Assembly (NCBI RefSeq): GCF_022538185.1
Contig: NZ_JAKYXC010000001.1
Span: forward strand, 117,467 to 181,466
Origin: Microbacterium sp. CFH 31415
Lineage (GTDB): Bacteria > Actinomycetota > Actinomycetes > Actinomycetales > Microbacteriaceae
DNA: 64,000 nucleotides
Reading direction: 5' to 3'
In this document: positions 19,652-27,230 of the stretch, one piece after another
Layout: every line of letters begins with the position of its first letter
How positions within the stretch are numbered: position 1 is the stretch's first letter
The notes under the pieces: model-generated
What the model was told of the DNA's origin: nothing
The model's database searches: none
Seen by the model: only the letters and a program-made list of their open reading frames with translations
Program-made: the position numbers and the translations under genes

Positions 19652-20794
19652 ATGGGCACGACGGCGTCTGCGTATCTCACCGGCTTCGGCCGGTATCTTC
19701 CCGGCGAGCCGGTCGACAACGCCGGGATCGTGGCACGGCTCGGCGGCGACGACGCGGTCACCGAGCGCATCCGTCGCCGCGTGCTCGAGGCGAACGGCAT
19801 CCGCACGCGGCACTACGCGCTCGACGGCGACGGCGAGCCGACCGAGCTGAACGAAGAGCTGGCCGTCAAGGCGCTGCGCGCCGCCCTCGACGACCGGGGG
19901 ATGGATGCCGCAGACCTGCGCATGCTCGCGACCGCGACGACGATGGGCGACGTGCTCGTCCCCGGGTTCGCGTCGATGGTGCACGGGCGTCTGGGCGGCG
20001 GGCCGATGCAGCTGCTCTCCGCGTCGGGCGTGTGCGCGTCGAGCCTCGCCGCACTCGACGCCGCGGTCAGCAAGGTGCGCCTCGGGGACCATCCGCGGGT
20101 CGCCGTGGTGGGCTCGGAGCTCGCGAGCCGGAGCCTGCGGCAGACACGGTTCGACGGCATCCGTGCGGGCATGGATTCGCACTTCCTGCGCTGGATGCTG
20201 TCGGACGGTGCCGGTGCGGTCGTGGTCGAGTTCCAGCCTCACCCGAGTCGTCCGTCGCTGCGCGTGGACTGGGTGCGCCACGTCTCGCTCGCGCACGAGC
20301 ACGACGTCTGCATGCGCGCGGGCATGGCCGGCATCGACCCGGTCGTGGGTCAGACCTGGCAGGACGTCCCGGTCGACGAGGCCGAAGCAGCCGGCATGTT
20401 CGTGCTCCGCCAGGACGTCAGCGTCCTCGACGACCTCGCGGGGGCGGGGCTGGCCCAGTTCGAGGAGCTCGTCGACATCGGCCTGGTCGACGTGCACCAC
20501 CTCGACCATGTGCTGTGCCACTACAGCACCAACATGTTCCGCGACCTCGCCTTCGACGGGCTGCGCCGCCGCATCCCGACGCTCGACACCTCGCGGTGGT
20601 TCTCGAACCTCGAGACCTGCGGCAACACCGGCGCCGCGAGCATCTTCATCGCGCTCGAAGAGGCGTGGCGCAGCGGACGCTTCTCGCCCGGCGAGACCAT
20701 CCTGCTGGCCGTCCCGGAGTCCGGCCGGTTCGCCTTCGCCTTCGCCCATCTGACCGTGGTCGCCCCGACCGAACAGCAAGGAGCCTCGACATGA
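19652..20794 (+). CDS. 3-oxoacyl-ACP synthase III-like condensing enzyme
   Basis: 380 residues, thiolase-fold KAS III family. The full Cys-His-Asn triad is present: C128 in SASGVCASSLAAL, H290 in LCHYSTNMF, N325 in TCGNTGAASI. The sequence differs from housekeeping FabH: longer, with a divergent middle (residues ~180-270) that would form the acyl pocket, and it is not beside other fab genes. It therefore more likely makes a special beta-ketoacyl product or transfers an acyl group for a secondary metabolite. Its stop overlaps the start of a diiron oxidase gene by 4 bp. Confidence 0.85.
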   Translation: MGTTASAYLTGFGRYLPGEPVDNAGIVARLGGDDAVTERIRRRVLEANGIRTRHYALDGDGEPTELNEELAVKALRAALDDRGMDAADLRMLATATTMGDVLVPGFASMVHGRLGGGPMQLLSASGVCASSLAALDAAVSKVRLGDHPRVAVVGSELASRSLRQTRFDGIRAGMDSHFLRWMLSDGAGAVVVEFQPHPSRPSLRVDWVRHVSLAHEHDVCMRAGMAGIDPVVGQTWQDVPVDEAEAAGMFVLRQDVSVLDDLAGAGLAQFEELVDIGLVDVHHLDHVLCHYSTNMFRDLAFDGLRRRIPTLDTSRWFSNLETCGNTGAASIFIALEEAWRSGRFSPGETILLAVPESGRFAFAFAHLTVVAPTEQQGAST

Positions 20795-21468
20795 CGACCG
20801 ACACGATCACCGCTCCCGCGACGCTCGCCGAACGGCTCGCCGCGGTGTGGGACGACTTCGAGACCCGCCTCGACGGGGTGCCGATCCTGCAGCGTCTCGC
20901 CGACGGCACAGTCACCATCGACGACTATCGACGCCTGCTTTTCAACCTGCGCCAGCAGGTGGTGGACGGCTCGCCGTGGATCTCGCGCGCCGCCGCCTCC
21001 TTCGACATCGCGCACTTCGATCTGCGCTCGGCGGCGATCCGCCACGCGGAGGAGGAGCACCGCGACTACCTCATGATCGAACGGGACTACGTCGCCGTCG
21101 GAGGCTCGCTCGCCGAGCTGCGTGCGGGCCGGAAGAACCTGGGCTCCGAGGCGCTGTCGGGATACATGTTCCATTACGCCGACCGGCCGAATCCGGTGGG
21201 GCTGCTCGGCGCCATGTTCATCATCGAAGGGCTGGGGGCGCGGCGAGCCGCCGGCTGGGCCACGCGGTTCCAGGAGGTCCTCGGGCTGGCCGACAGCCAG
21301 GTCCATTTCATGAAGTACCACCAGGATGCCGACGCCGAGCACACCGGCGACCTCGAGGCGATCCTGAACTCGGGGGCGATCGACCACGCGGCGGCCGATG
21401 AGATCGTCCGCTGCGCCGAAGTGGTGGCGCGGCTCTACGTCCTCCAGCTCGAGGAACTGGACCGCTGA
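20791..21468 (+). CDS. Heme-oxygenase-like diiron oxidase (TenA/PqqC-like fold)
   Basis: 225 residues, all helical. Candidate iron ligands typical of heme-oxygenase-like diiron oxidases are visible: ExxH in AEEEHRDYL (~residue 93), Glu in FIIEGLGA (~145) and HxxxDxxH in YHQDADAEHTGDL (~175). Relatives do oxidative decarboxylation (UndA), N-oxygenation (SznF) or pABA formation (CADD). The ATG overlaps the condensing enzyme stop by 4 bp and the next gene starts 1 nt after its stop, so the three are translationally coupled. The reaction here is unknown. Confidence 0.82.
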   Translation: MTTDTITAPATLAERLAAVWDDFETRLDGVPILQRLADGTVTIDDYRRLLFNLRQQVVDGSPWISRAAASFDIAHFDLRSAAIRHAEEEHRDYLMIERDYVAVGGSLAELRAGRKNLGSEALSGYMFHYADRPNPVGLLGAMFIIEGLGARRAAGWATRFQEVLGLADSQVHFMKYHQDADAEHTGDLEAILNSGAIDHAAADEIVRCAEVVARLYVLQLEELDR

Positions 21469-21469
21469 C

Positions 21470-22321
21470 GTGCCGGAGTTCGTGCGGTCTGATCCGAGCA
21501 TGTGGGAGGCGGTGTACGCCGACCCTTCGATCCCGCTCGACCGTGCGCTCGTCCGGCAGATCATCGACGACCAGCGGCGGCCGTCGCGGCGATGGCTGTA
21601 CCCTGTGGCGCGCCTCTTCTCCCGCCTTGTCGTCGCGCTGATCTCGATCGTCAAGCGCGTACTGCCATTCCGGTGGATGCCGCTCTCGACGATGGATTTC
21701 CTCTGCGTGTGGTTTCTGCGGCACTTCGTCTCGCCCGACGCCGTCGACCTGCTCATCCGCCACTTCGTGGTCGAGACGAATCTGGTGAACTTCATCATCC
21801 GCAACACTCCGATCGACATGGAGCCGGTGACACTGCGCCCCGAGACGCTCGCGGGTCTCGGGGACAACGCGGTGGTCGAGCACGACGTCAACGTCTACGA
21901 CCTTCTGATCGCGCTCGATCCGGTGCCGCTGACGCGACCGGAGCACCTCGACTTCACCCAGCTCGACATCCCGCCCCTCGACGCCGAGCGGTATCGCCGA
22001 CGCGTGCTGCGGCTCGACATCCAGACGGCGCTCTGCTTCATGAACATCCCGTTCTCGATGGCTCTCACCGTCGAGGAGTACCGCCGGGCGGTGCATTCGA
22101 TCCGCTTCGACGACTCGTTCCTCGAGATCCTGGCGCTCGTGTGCGACGACGACACCTTCCGGCACTGGAAGGTCGGCGGGCTCAGCCTCTGGATGGACTC
22201 GAACGTGGATGTGCCGCAGATGGTCTTCCGGCACGCGCTGGTGTGCGAGTACGCGCACGCCCGTCTGGTGAAGCTCGCCGGCGGCGCCTACCCCCGCCAG
22301 ACCCCGGCGGACTTCGACTGA
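21470..22321 (+). CDS. Unknown protein coupled to the diiron oxidase
   Basis: 283 residues from the GTG at 21470, 1 nt after the preceding stop. Residues ~38-65 form a strongly basic and hydrophobic segment (RRWLYPVARLFSRLVVALISIVKR) that may bind a membrane; the rest is mostly helical, with recurring His/Glu/Asp patches (RHFVVETNLVNFIIRN, LVCDDDTFRHW, FRHALVCEYAHA). No family recognised and no catalytic motif assigned. Position as third gene of the coupled operon suggests it works with the condensing enzyme and oxidase, perhaps as a partner or second oxidase. Confidence 0.75.
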   Translation: MPEFVRSDPSMWEAVYADPSIPLDRALVRQIIDDQRRPSRRWLYPVARLFSRLVVALISIVKRVLPFRWMPLSTMDFLCVWFLRHFVSPDAVDLLIRHFVVETNLVNFIIRNTPIDMEPVTLRPETLAGLGDNAVVEHDVNVYDLLIALDPVPLTRPEHLDFTQLDIPPLDAERYRRRVLRLDIQTALCFMNIPFSMALTVEEYRRAVHSIRFDDSFLEILALVCDDDTFRHWKVGGLSLWMDSNVDVPQMVFRHALVCEYAHARLVKLAGGAYPRQTPADFD

Positions 22322-22344
22322 GTGCGGAGGGGAGCGGTCCGGGC

Positions 22345-23415
22345 TCAGCGACCGAGCGCACGCAGCGCGAGGTCCACGTCGTCCTCGTCGTTGAAGACGT
22401 GGAAGGCGACGCGCGCGCGTCCGGCGCGACCGGACGCGACCACGCCTGCCACGGTGAGCGCCGCCAGATCGGTGCCGCCGGCGTCCGCCCACGTCACGAT
22501 CGCACTCCCGCGCTCCGGGACATCGTGGCCCATCCCTCCGCGGAAGCGTCGCGCCAGGCCCGTCGTGTGCTCGTGCACCGCTCGCGCGTCGAGCGACGCG
22601 AACAGCGCGAGCGCGTGCTCGGCTCCGACGAATGCCTGCCAGGCGGGTGACACGTCGTAGCGCGTCGCATCGGCTGCGAGCTCCACTGCGCCGTAGCACG
22701 AGGTCCACGGGTCCGGTCCGGCGTACCAGCCGGCGAAGAGGGCCGGCATGTCGCTCTGCAGCCCCGGTGAGACGGTGAGGAACGAGACGCCTCGGGGTGC
22801 GCACAGCCATTTGTACGCGTGACAGATCAGGGCGTCGAAGCGCGATGCGTCGACCGGCAGCCACCCGATGGCCTGGGTGGCATCGCACAGTGTTCGCGCG
22901 CCGTGTGCGGCAGCGGCGGCGAGGATCGCATCGACGTCGGCGACCTCGCCCGTCGCGGACTGGACGAGGGAGAAGACCACGAGCGACGTGTCGGGACCGA
23001 CCGCCCCGGCGAGATCGTCGAGCGCCGCTGTCCGCACCCGCAGGCCGCGGCCGGAGTGGACGAACGGGAGCACGATGGATGAGAAGTCCCCGTCCGCGAT
23101 GAGCACCTCGGCTCCGTGGGGGAGTGACGCAGCCACCAGCGCGGCCGCGACGGAGGCCTGCGAGCCGATCGCCACGCGTTCGGCGCCGATCCCGACGAGG
23201 GTCGCGAAGTGCGCCCGGCTGCGCTCCACGGCTGCGGAGTAGGCCATCGGGTCCGGACGTCCAGCGGCCGCGGCATCCAGATCCGCAATGATGGCCGCAC
23301 GACTCGCGCGAGTGGGAAGACCGACGGTGCATGCGGCGAGATAGCCGCGCCCTCCGGTGAACTGCGACCGTGCAGCGGTGAGCGTCGGGCGCGAGGATGC
23401 GGCGAGAGTGGGCAT
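22345..23415 (-). CDS. Class V-fold PLP aminotransferase/desulfurase-like enzyme
   Basis: 356 residues, fold type I. PLP-binding lysine K202 in CHAYKWLCAPRG, and the pyridine-nitrogen aspartate D178 in TLCDATQAIG. Resembles isopenicillin-N-epimerase/cysteine-desulfurase-like proteins, but no reactive cysteine loop is evident, so an aminotransferase or lyase is more likely. Divergent from a LysR gene that presumably controls it, and convergent to the KAS III-diiron oxidase operon with a 23-bp gap. Start chosen at 23415, which keeps the conserved domain and the divergent promoter region. Confidence 0.85.
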   Translation of the reverse strand: MPTLAASSRPTLTAARSQFTGGRGYLAACTVGLPTRASRAAIIADLDAAAAGRPDPMAYSAAVERSRAHFATLVGIGAERVAIGSQASVAAALVAASLPHGAEVLIADGDFSSIVLPFVHSGRGLRVRTAALDDLAGAVGPDTSLVVFSLVQSATGEVADVDAILAAAAAHGARTLCDATQAIGWLPVDASRFDALICHAYKWLCAPRGVSFLTVSPGLQSDMPALFAGWYAGPDPWTSCYGAVELAADATRYDVSPAWQAFVGAEHALALFASLDARAVHEHTTGLARRFRGGMGHDVPERGSAIVTWADAGGTDLAALTVAGVVASGRAGRARVAFHVFNDEDDVDLALRALGR

Positions 23416-23457
23416 GACTCCAGGGTGATCCTCCGCAATGTATTCGTCTACGGGAGG

Positions 23458-23476
23458 TGATGGATGCGAATCATCA
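23458..23476. promoter_or_regulatory. Possible LysR-binding box
   Basis: TGATG-N9-CATCA, a 19-bp partial dyad fitting the T-N11-A type, between the divergent aminotransferase and LysR genes and just upstream of the LysR -10 box. Confidence 0.45.
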
Positions 23477-23484
23477 TGGCAGGT

Positions 23485-23490
23485 TATGCT
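23485..23490 (+). promoter_or_regulatory. -10 box (TATGCT) of lysR gene
   Basis: TATGCT ends 6 nt before the ATG at 23497; this places the start at 23497 rather than at the in-frame ATGs further upstream. Confidence 0.55.
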
Positions 23491-23496
23491 TCGCGC

Positions 23497-24477
23497 ATGA
23501 CCGTGTTCGATGACGTCGACATCGACCCTCATGCTCTGCGCGTCGTGAAGGCGATCGCCGATGAGGGTTCGATCACGAGAGCGGCCGTCGCGCTCGGCTA
23601 CAGCCAGCCCGCCATCAGCCAACAGCTCAAGCGCCTCGAACTGAGGCTCGGGGTCCCACTCGTCGAGCGCGTGGGCCGCAGCGTGCGCCTGACCGAGGCC
23701 GGTCGGATCCTGGCGCGCCACGCGCCGGCGGTGACGACGGCACTGGATGCCGCGGCCGGCGAACTCGCCGAGCTGCGGGGCCTGCGCGCCGGGCGGGTGC
23801 GACTGGTGGGCTTCCCGTCCGCGTCGCCCACCGTCGTGCCGCGCCTGCTCGCCGAGCTCGAGGAGCGCCACACCGGAGTCACCGTCACGTACCTCGAGGC
23901 GGAGCCGCCGGAGGCGGTCGAGGCGGTGCGTGAGGACCGCGCCGACATCGCGCTGACCTTCAGCTACCCGGGCGACCGCGACGATCCTCACGGACCGAGC
24001 GCCCGTGGCCTCTCGGTCCGCACCGTGGGCACCGACGACCTCCTGGCGGTGCTGCCGGCGGGCCACCGTGCGGCCACGAGCCCGGTGGTCGACGTCGCCG
24101 GTCTCGCGGGGGAGAACTGGATCGCCGGGTGCCCTCGGTGCCGTGGACACCTCCTCGAGCTCTGCGCCCGCGCCGGATTCGAGCCGCACATCGCGTTCGA
24201 GACCGACAACTTCGTGGCGGTCGAGGGCCTCGTGGCGCAGGGGATCGGCGTCGCGACACTGCCGCGCATGGCCGTGGCATCCTTCCCCCAGCTGCCGGGA
24301 GTGGTCACGCTGCCGCTTCCTCAGACGGAGTCCCGGACGATTCACGTCGTCACGGCGCACGGTGCCGAGCGCGTGCCCGCCATTCGGATGACGCTCGCAT
24401 CGATCACCCGCCTGCTCGACCACTCCGAAGAGGCGGGCCGCGTCGCGGAGGCGGCCGGTGGCGCCGGCATCGGCTGA
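23497..24477 (+). CDS. LysR-family transcriptional regulator
   Basis: 326 residues: N-terminal winged helix-turn-helix (LRVVKAIADEGSITRAAVALGYSQPAISQQLKRLE) and a C-terminal periplasmic-binding-protein-like effector domain from ~residue 90. Two cysteines in CPRCRG (~residue 213-216) could be a metal or redox site, not typical of the family. Divergent from the class V aminotransferase gene with an operator-like dyad between. Likely activates that gene in response to its substrate or product. Confidence 0.9.
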   Translation: MTVFDDVDIDPHALRVVKAIADEGSITRAAVALGYSQPAISQQLKRLELRLGVPLVERVGRSVRLTEAGRILARHAPAVTTALDAAAGELAELRGLRAGRVRLVGFPSASPTVVPRLLAELEERHTGVTVTYLEAEPPEAVEAVREDRADIALTFSYPGDRDDPHGPSARGLSVRTVGTDDLLAVLPAGHRAATSPVVDVAGLAGENWIAGCPRCRGHLLELCARAGFEPHIAFETDNFVAVEGLVAQGIGVATLPRMAVASFPQLPGVVTLPLPQTESRTIHVVTAHGAERVPAIRMTLASITRLLDHSEEAGRVAEAAGGAGIG

Positions 24478-24478
24478 C

Positions 24479-24484
24479 TAAACT
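24479..24484 (+). promoter_or_regulatory. -10 box (TAAACT) of gltX
   Basis: TAAACT overlaps the lysR stop region and ends 8 nt before the gltX ATG; the GGAGG in between is too close (2-3 nt) to work well as a ribosome site. Confidence 0.5.
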
Positions 24485-24492
24485 CGGAGGCG

Positions 24493-26007
24493 ATGTCTTC
24501 CTCACCCGATCCCCGCACCACCACCGCGACCGGGGCGGACGTGCGCGTGCGCTTCTGCCCGTCGCCGACCGGCCTTCCGCACGTCGGTCTCATCCGCACC
24601 GTCCTGTTCAACTGGGCGTACGCGCGGCACAACGGCGGCAAGCTGGTCTTCCGCATCGAAGACACCGACGCCGCGCGCGACAGCGAGGAGAGCTACCAGC
24701 AGCTCCTGGATGCGCTGCGCTGGCTCGAGATCGACTGGGACGAGGGCGTCGAGGTCGGGGGACCGCACGCGCCGTACCGCCAGTCGCAGCGCCACGACAT
24801 CTACCGTGAGGTGCTCGAGAAGCTCGTCCACGCCGGAGCTGTATACGAGAGCTACTCCACCGCGGAGGAGATCGACGCGCGCAACGAGGCCAACGGCCGT
24901 GCAAAGCAGCTCGGGTACGACAACCATGACCGCGACCTGACAGATGAGCAGAAGGCCGCCTTCCGGGCGGAGGGTCGAGAGCCGGCCTGGCGCCTGCGCG
25001 TGCCCGACGAAGACCTCACCTACGTGGACCTCATCCGCGGCGAGGTCACCTTCCCGGCCGGATCCTTCCCCGACTTCGTGCTCGTGCGCGCGGGAGGCGT
25101 GCCGCTCTACCCCTTCGTGAACCCAGTCGACGACGCGCTCATGGGCATCACGCACGTCATCCGCGGCGAAGACCTCATGCCGTCGACCGCGCGTCAGCTC
25201 GCGCTGTACCGCGCGCTCGTCGACGCAGGCGTGACCACATTCATCCCGCGCTTCGCCCACATGCCGCTCGTGCTCGGCGAAGTCGGCAACAAGAAGCTCT
25301 CCAAGCGCGACCCGAAGGCGGACCTCTTCCTCCAACGCGAGAAGGGCTTCATCCACGAGGGCCTGCTCAACTACCTCTCGCTTCTCGGCTGGTCGATCGC
25401 GCCGGATCGCGACGTGTTCTCGCTCGGCGAGCTCGTCGAGGCGTTCGACATCGTCGACGTGAATCCGAACCCCGCCCGCTTCGACCAGAAGAAGGCGGAG
25501 TCCATCAACGGAGATCACATCCGGATGCTGGAGCCCGCCGACTTCGCCGGCCGGCTGGTCCCGTACCTCGCGGCCGCGGGGCTGGTCAGCGAACCGCCGA
25601 CGGCGCAGCAGCAGTCCGTCATCGAGTCGGCGGCACCGCTCGTGCAGGAGCGCATGCAGCTCCTGGGGGAGGCGCCCGGACTGCTCGGGTTCCTGCTGCG
25701 CGACCACGTCGCGTACGACGAGGACGCGCTGTCGAGCCTGCCGGCGAACGCGGGCGAGGTGCTCGTCGCATCGGTCCGCGCGCTCGAGGTCCTCGCCGAG
25801 GGCGGGTTCACGGCCGCCGCGATCCAGGAGGCGCTGTCGGCCGCCCTCATCGACGGGCTCGGGCTCAAACCCCGCGTCGCCTACGGTCCGTTGCGCGTCG
25901 CGCTCAGCGGTCGCCGCGTGTCGCCCCCGCTGTTCGAGTCGATGGAGCTGCTCGGCAAGGCCGAGACGATCCGCCGGCTGCGTGCTCTCCGCGAGCACCA
26001 GGGCTGA
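24493..26007 (+). CDS. gltX: Glutamyl-tRNA synthetase
   Basis: Class I synthetase of 504 residues. HIGH-type motif [11 protein letters not shown] near residue 24, KMSKS-type motif KKLSKRDP near residue 264, C-terminal anticodon-binding helices. Actinobacteria normally lack glutaminyl-tRNA synthetase, so this enzyme should be non-discriminating, charging tRNA-Gln with glutamate for GatCAB to amidate; a tRNA-Gln gene lies directly downstream, which fits but does not prove this. Confidence 0.96.
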   Translation: MSSSPDPRTTTATGADVRVRFCPSPTGLPHVGLIRTVLFNWAYARHNGGKLVFRIEDTDAARDSEESYQQLLDALRWLEIDWDEGVEVGGPHAPYRQSQRHDIYREVLEKLVHAGAVYESYSTAEEIDARNEANGRAKQLGYDNHDRDLTDEQKAAFRAEGREPAWRLRVPDEDLTYVDLIRGEVTFPAGSFPDFVLVRAGGVPLYPFVNPVDDALMGITHVIRGEDLMPSTARQLALYRALVDAGVTTFIPRFAHMPLVLGEVGNKKLSKRDPKADLFLQREKGFIHEGLLNYLSLLGWSIAPDRDVFSLGELVEAFDIVDVNPNPARFDQKKAESINGDHIRMLEPADFAGRLVPYLAAAGLVSEPPTAQQQSVIESAAPLVQERMQLLGEAPGLLGFLLRDHVAYDEDALSSLPANAGEVLVASVRALEVLAEGGFTAAAIQEALSAALIDGLGLKPRVAYGPLRVALSGRRVSPPLFESMELLGKAETIRRLRALREHQG

Positions 26008-26022
26008 CCCACCGCGCTCGGT

Positions 26023-26051
26023 TTGGCTCACGTGCCGCGGTCGTCTAGACT
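26023..26051 (+). promoter_or_regulatory. Promoter of tRNA-Gln
   Basis: -35 TTGGCT (26023-26028), 17-bp spacer, -10 TAGACT (26046-26051); start predicted near 26058, giving a ~26-nt 5' leader. Confidence 0.7.
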
Positions 26052-26083
26052 TGATCCTCGGCACGACTTCGGTCGAAACGCCT

Positions 26084-26155
26084 TGGGGTATGGTGTAATT
26101 GGCAACACGGCTGATTCTGGTTCAGTTGTTCTTGGTTCGAGTCCAGGTACCCCAG
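26084..26155 (+). tRNA. tRNA-Gln (anticodon CTG)
   Basis: 72 nt. Acceptor stem TGGGGTA/TACCCCA, D arm with GGTGTAATTGGCAAC, anticodon loop TTCTGGT giving CTG, T arm GGTTCGAGTCC. Discriminator G, CCA not fully encoded (followed by CAGTA). Confidence 0.95.
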
Positions 26156-26238
26156 CAGTAGTCTTCGCAGGATTCCGCAGCAGATTCCATGCTCGTGTCG
26201 GGGTCACTTCGCCGGCCTGAAGGCCCGCGTCCACGTAC

Positions 26239-26278
26239 TCGTCCGTGTTCGCAGAGACGGACGAACGGGAGCCGTTCG
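26239..26278. terminator. Two adjoining hairpins between convergent genes
   Basis: Stem TCGTCCGT/ACGGACGA (26239-26246 with 26257-26264) and stem CGAACGG/CCGTTCG (26262-26268 with 26272-26278) share three bases. They lie between tRNA-Gln and the end of the minus-strand small membrane protein and probably act as terminators. Confidence 0.5.
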
Positions 26279-26296
26279 CATGCCCGCTGCCGCTGT

Positions 26297-26467
26297 TCAG
26301 ACGCCGTTGCTGCGGCGGGCGGCCGCGCGTCGAACGAAGAAGAAGATGAGCGTGCCTACGAAGAGGATCACGCCGATGACGCCCAGCCAGAGCAGGCCCT
26401 CGAGAGCGAACCCCACTACCGCCAGGATGGCCCACACCACCAGGAGGATCACGATCACAGTTGCCAT
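26297..26467 (-). CDS. Small hydrophobic membrane protein, 56 aa
   Basis: 56 residues beginning MATVIVILLVVWAILAVVG, with two hydrophobic helices (~3-22 and 25-45) and a basic tail RRAAARRSNGV. Below usual size cut-offs, but supported by a -10 box 6 nt upstream of the ATG and typical codon use. Similar tiny hydrophobic proteins are common in actinobacteria; function unknown. Confidence 0.7.
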   Translation of the reverse strand: MATVIVILLVVWAILAVVGFALEGLLWLGVIGVILFVGTLIFFFVRRAAARRSNGV

Positions 26468-26473
26468 CTCCCC

Positions 26474-26479
26474 ACGCTA
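26474..26479 (-). promoter_or_regulatory. -10 box (TAGCGT) of the 56-aa protein gene
   Basis: Minus-strand TAGCGT followed by 6 nt (GGGGAG) and ATG at 26467. Confidence 0.55.
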
Positions 26480-26580
26480 CTCGCGCGGATCGCGCGTGGG
26501 TAGGGCACGACCAATCCGGTGACACGTTGCCACTTCGCGCGTGATCGCTCCGAACCTGTGAGTCGCACATGTGGGAGGCG

Positions 26581-26586
26581 TAGCGT
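26581..26586 (+). promoter_or_regulatory. -10 box (TAGCGT) of hypothetical gene
   Basis: TAGCGT ends 7 nt before the ATG at 26594, favouring this start over the upstream in-frame one at 26519. Confidence 0.5.
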
Positions 26587-26593
26587 CCGGCGT

Positions 26594-27157
26594 ATGGACA
26601 CGAACACACGCGCGAGCGGCGCACACTCCGCGACGCTGGGCCTGGCATCGGTGATGGTCGCTTCACTGCCGGCTGCGCTGATGACCGAGGCGGCGCCTGA
26701 CCGATACACGGTGGAAGCCGTGTTCACCCGTCGCCCGGAGAAAGACGAAGTGGCGGAGATTGTGGGCACCCGGACGCGTGATGTTCTCGTCAGTGCGGGG
26801 TATCCGACGGTGGCATTGGCGGTCGCCGACCGACGCCTGGTGATCGCCGACACGAATCTGGAGGAGTTGCGCGACGGGCTGGCGGCCGTCATCGCCGACC
26901 GACTCGCCGCGATCAGCACGCAGATCCATGCGAGGCAGGATGCTGCCGCGATCCTGTTCGAGGAGGCGGCCATGCGCGAGCACACACGTGCCGCAGCTGT
27001 CACCGCCCTCGCGGAGTCGATCGCATTCGAGGGTTCGCCGACCGCAGCGAACCCCCGGCCCGGCGCGACGGATGCCCCTTCTTCCGGCAACGAGGACAGC
27101 GGACAGATCGCCGATTGGAGCAGCGAAGGCGGGCACGGGCGTTACGCGCGAGCGTGA
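26594..27157 (+). CDS. Hypothetical soluble protein
   Basis: 187 residues, not recognised. Residues ~35-90 look like an alpha/beta unit (YTVEAVFTRRPEKDEVAEIVG, VALAVADRRLVIADTNLEEL), ~95-140 a helical segment, and the last ~45 residues are disordered and low in complexity. No signal peptide or membrane helix apart from a weak hydrophobic N-terminal stretch. It stands alone, convergent to the glycan operon. Confidence 0.6.
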   Translation: MDTNTRASGAHSATLGLASVMVASLPAALMTEAAPDRYTVEAVFTRRPEKDEVAEIVGTRTRDVLVSAGYPTVALAVADRRLVIADTNLEELRDGLAAVIADRLAAISTQIHARQDAAAILFEEAAMREHTRAAAVTALAESIAFEGSPTAANPRPGATDAPSSGNEDSGQIADWSSEGGHGRYARA

Positions 27158-27230
27158 CCGAGGACCACGGTGGCGCGAGGGCTCCGGGCCGTGAGCGTGG
27201 CAGCTCCACCGGCTGCACGCGCTGGCCGAG

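Noticed and set aside
19652..20794. Housekeeping fabH
   Set aside because: Not beside fabD/acpP/fabF, longer than usual, and coupled to an oxidase rather than fatty-acid synthesis genes.
26084..26155. tRNA-Gln as an integration (att) site for the following accessory region
   Set aside because: No second copy of the tRNA 3' end and no integrase gene found in the window.
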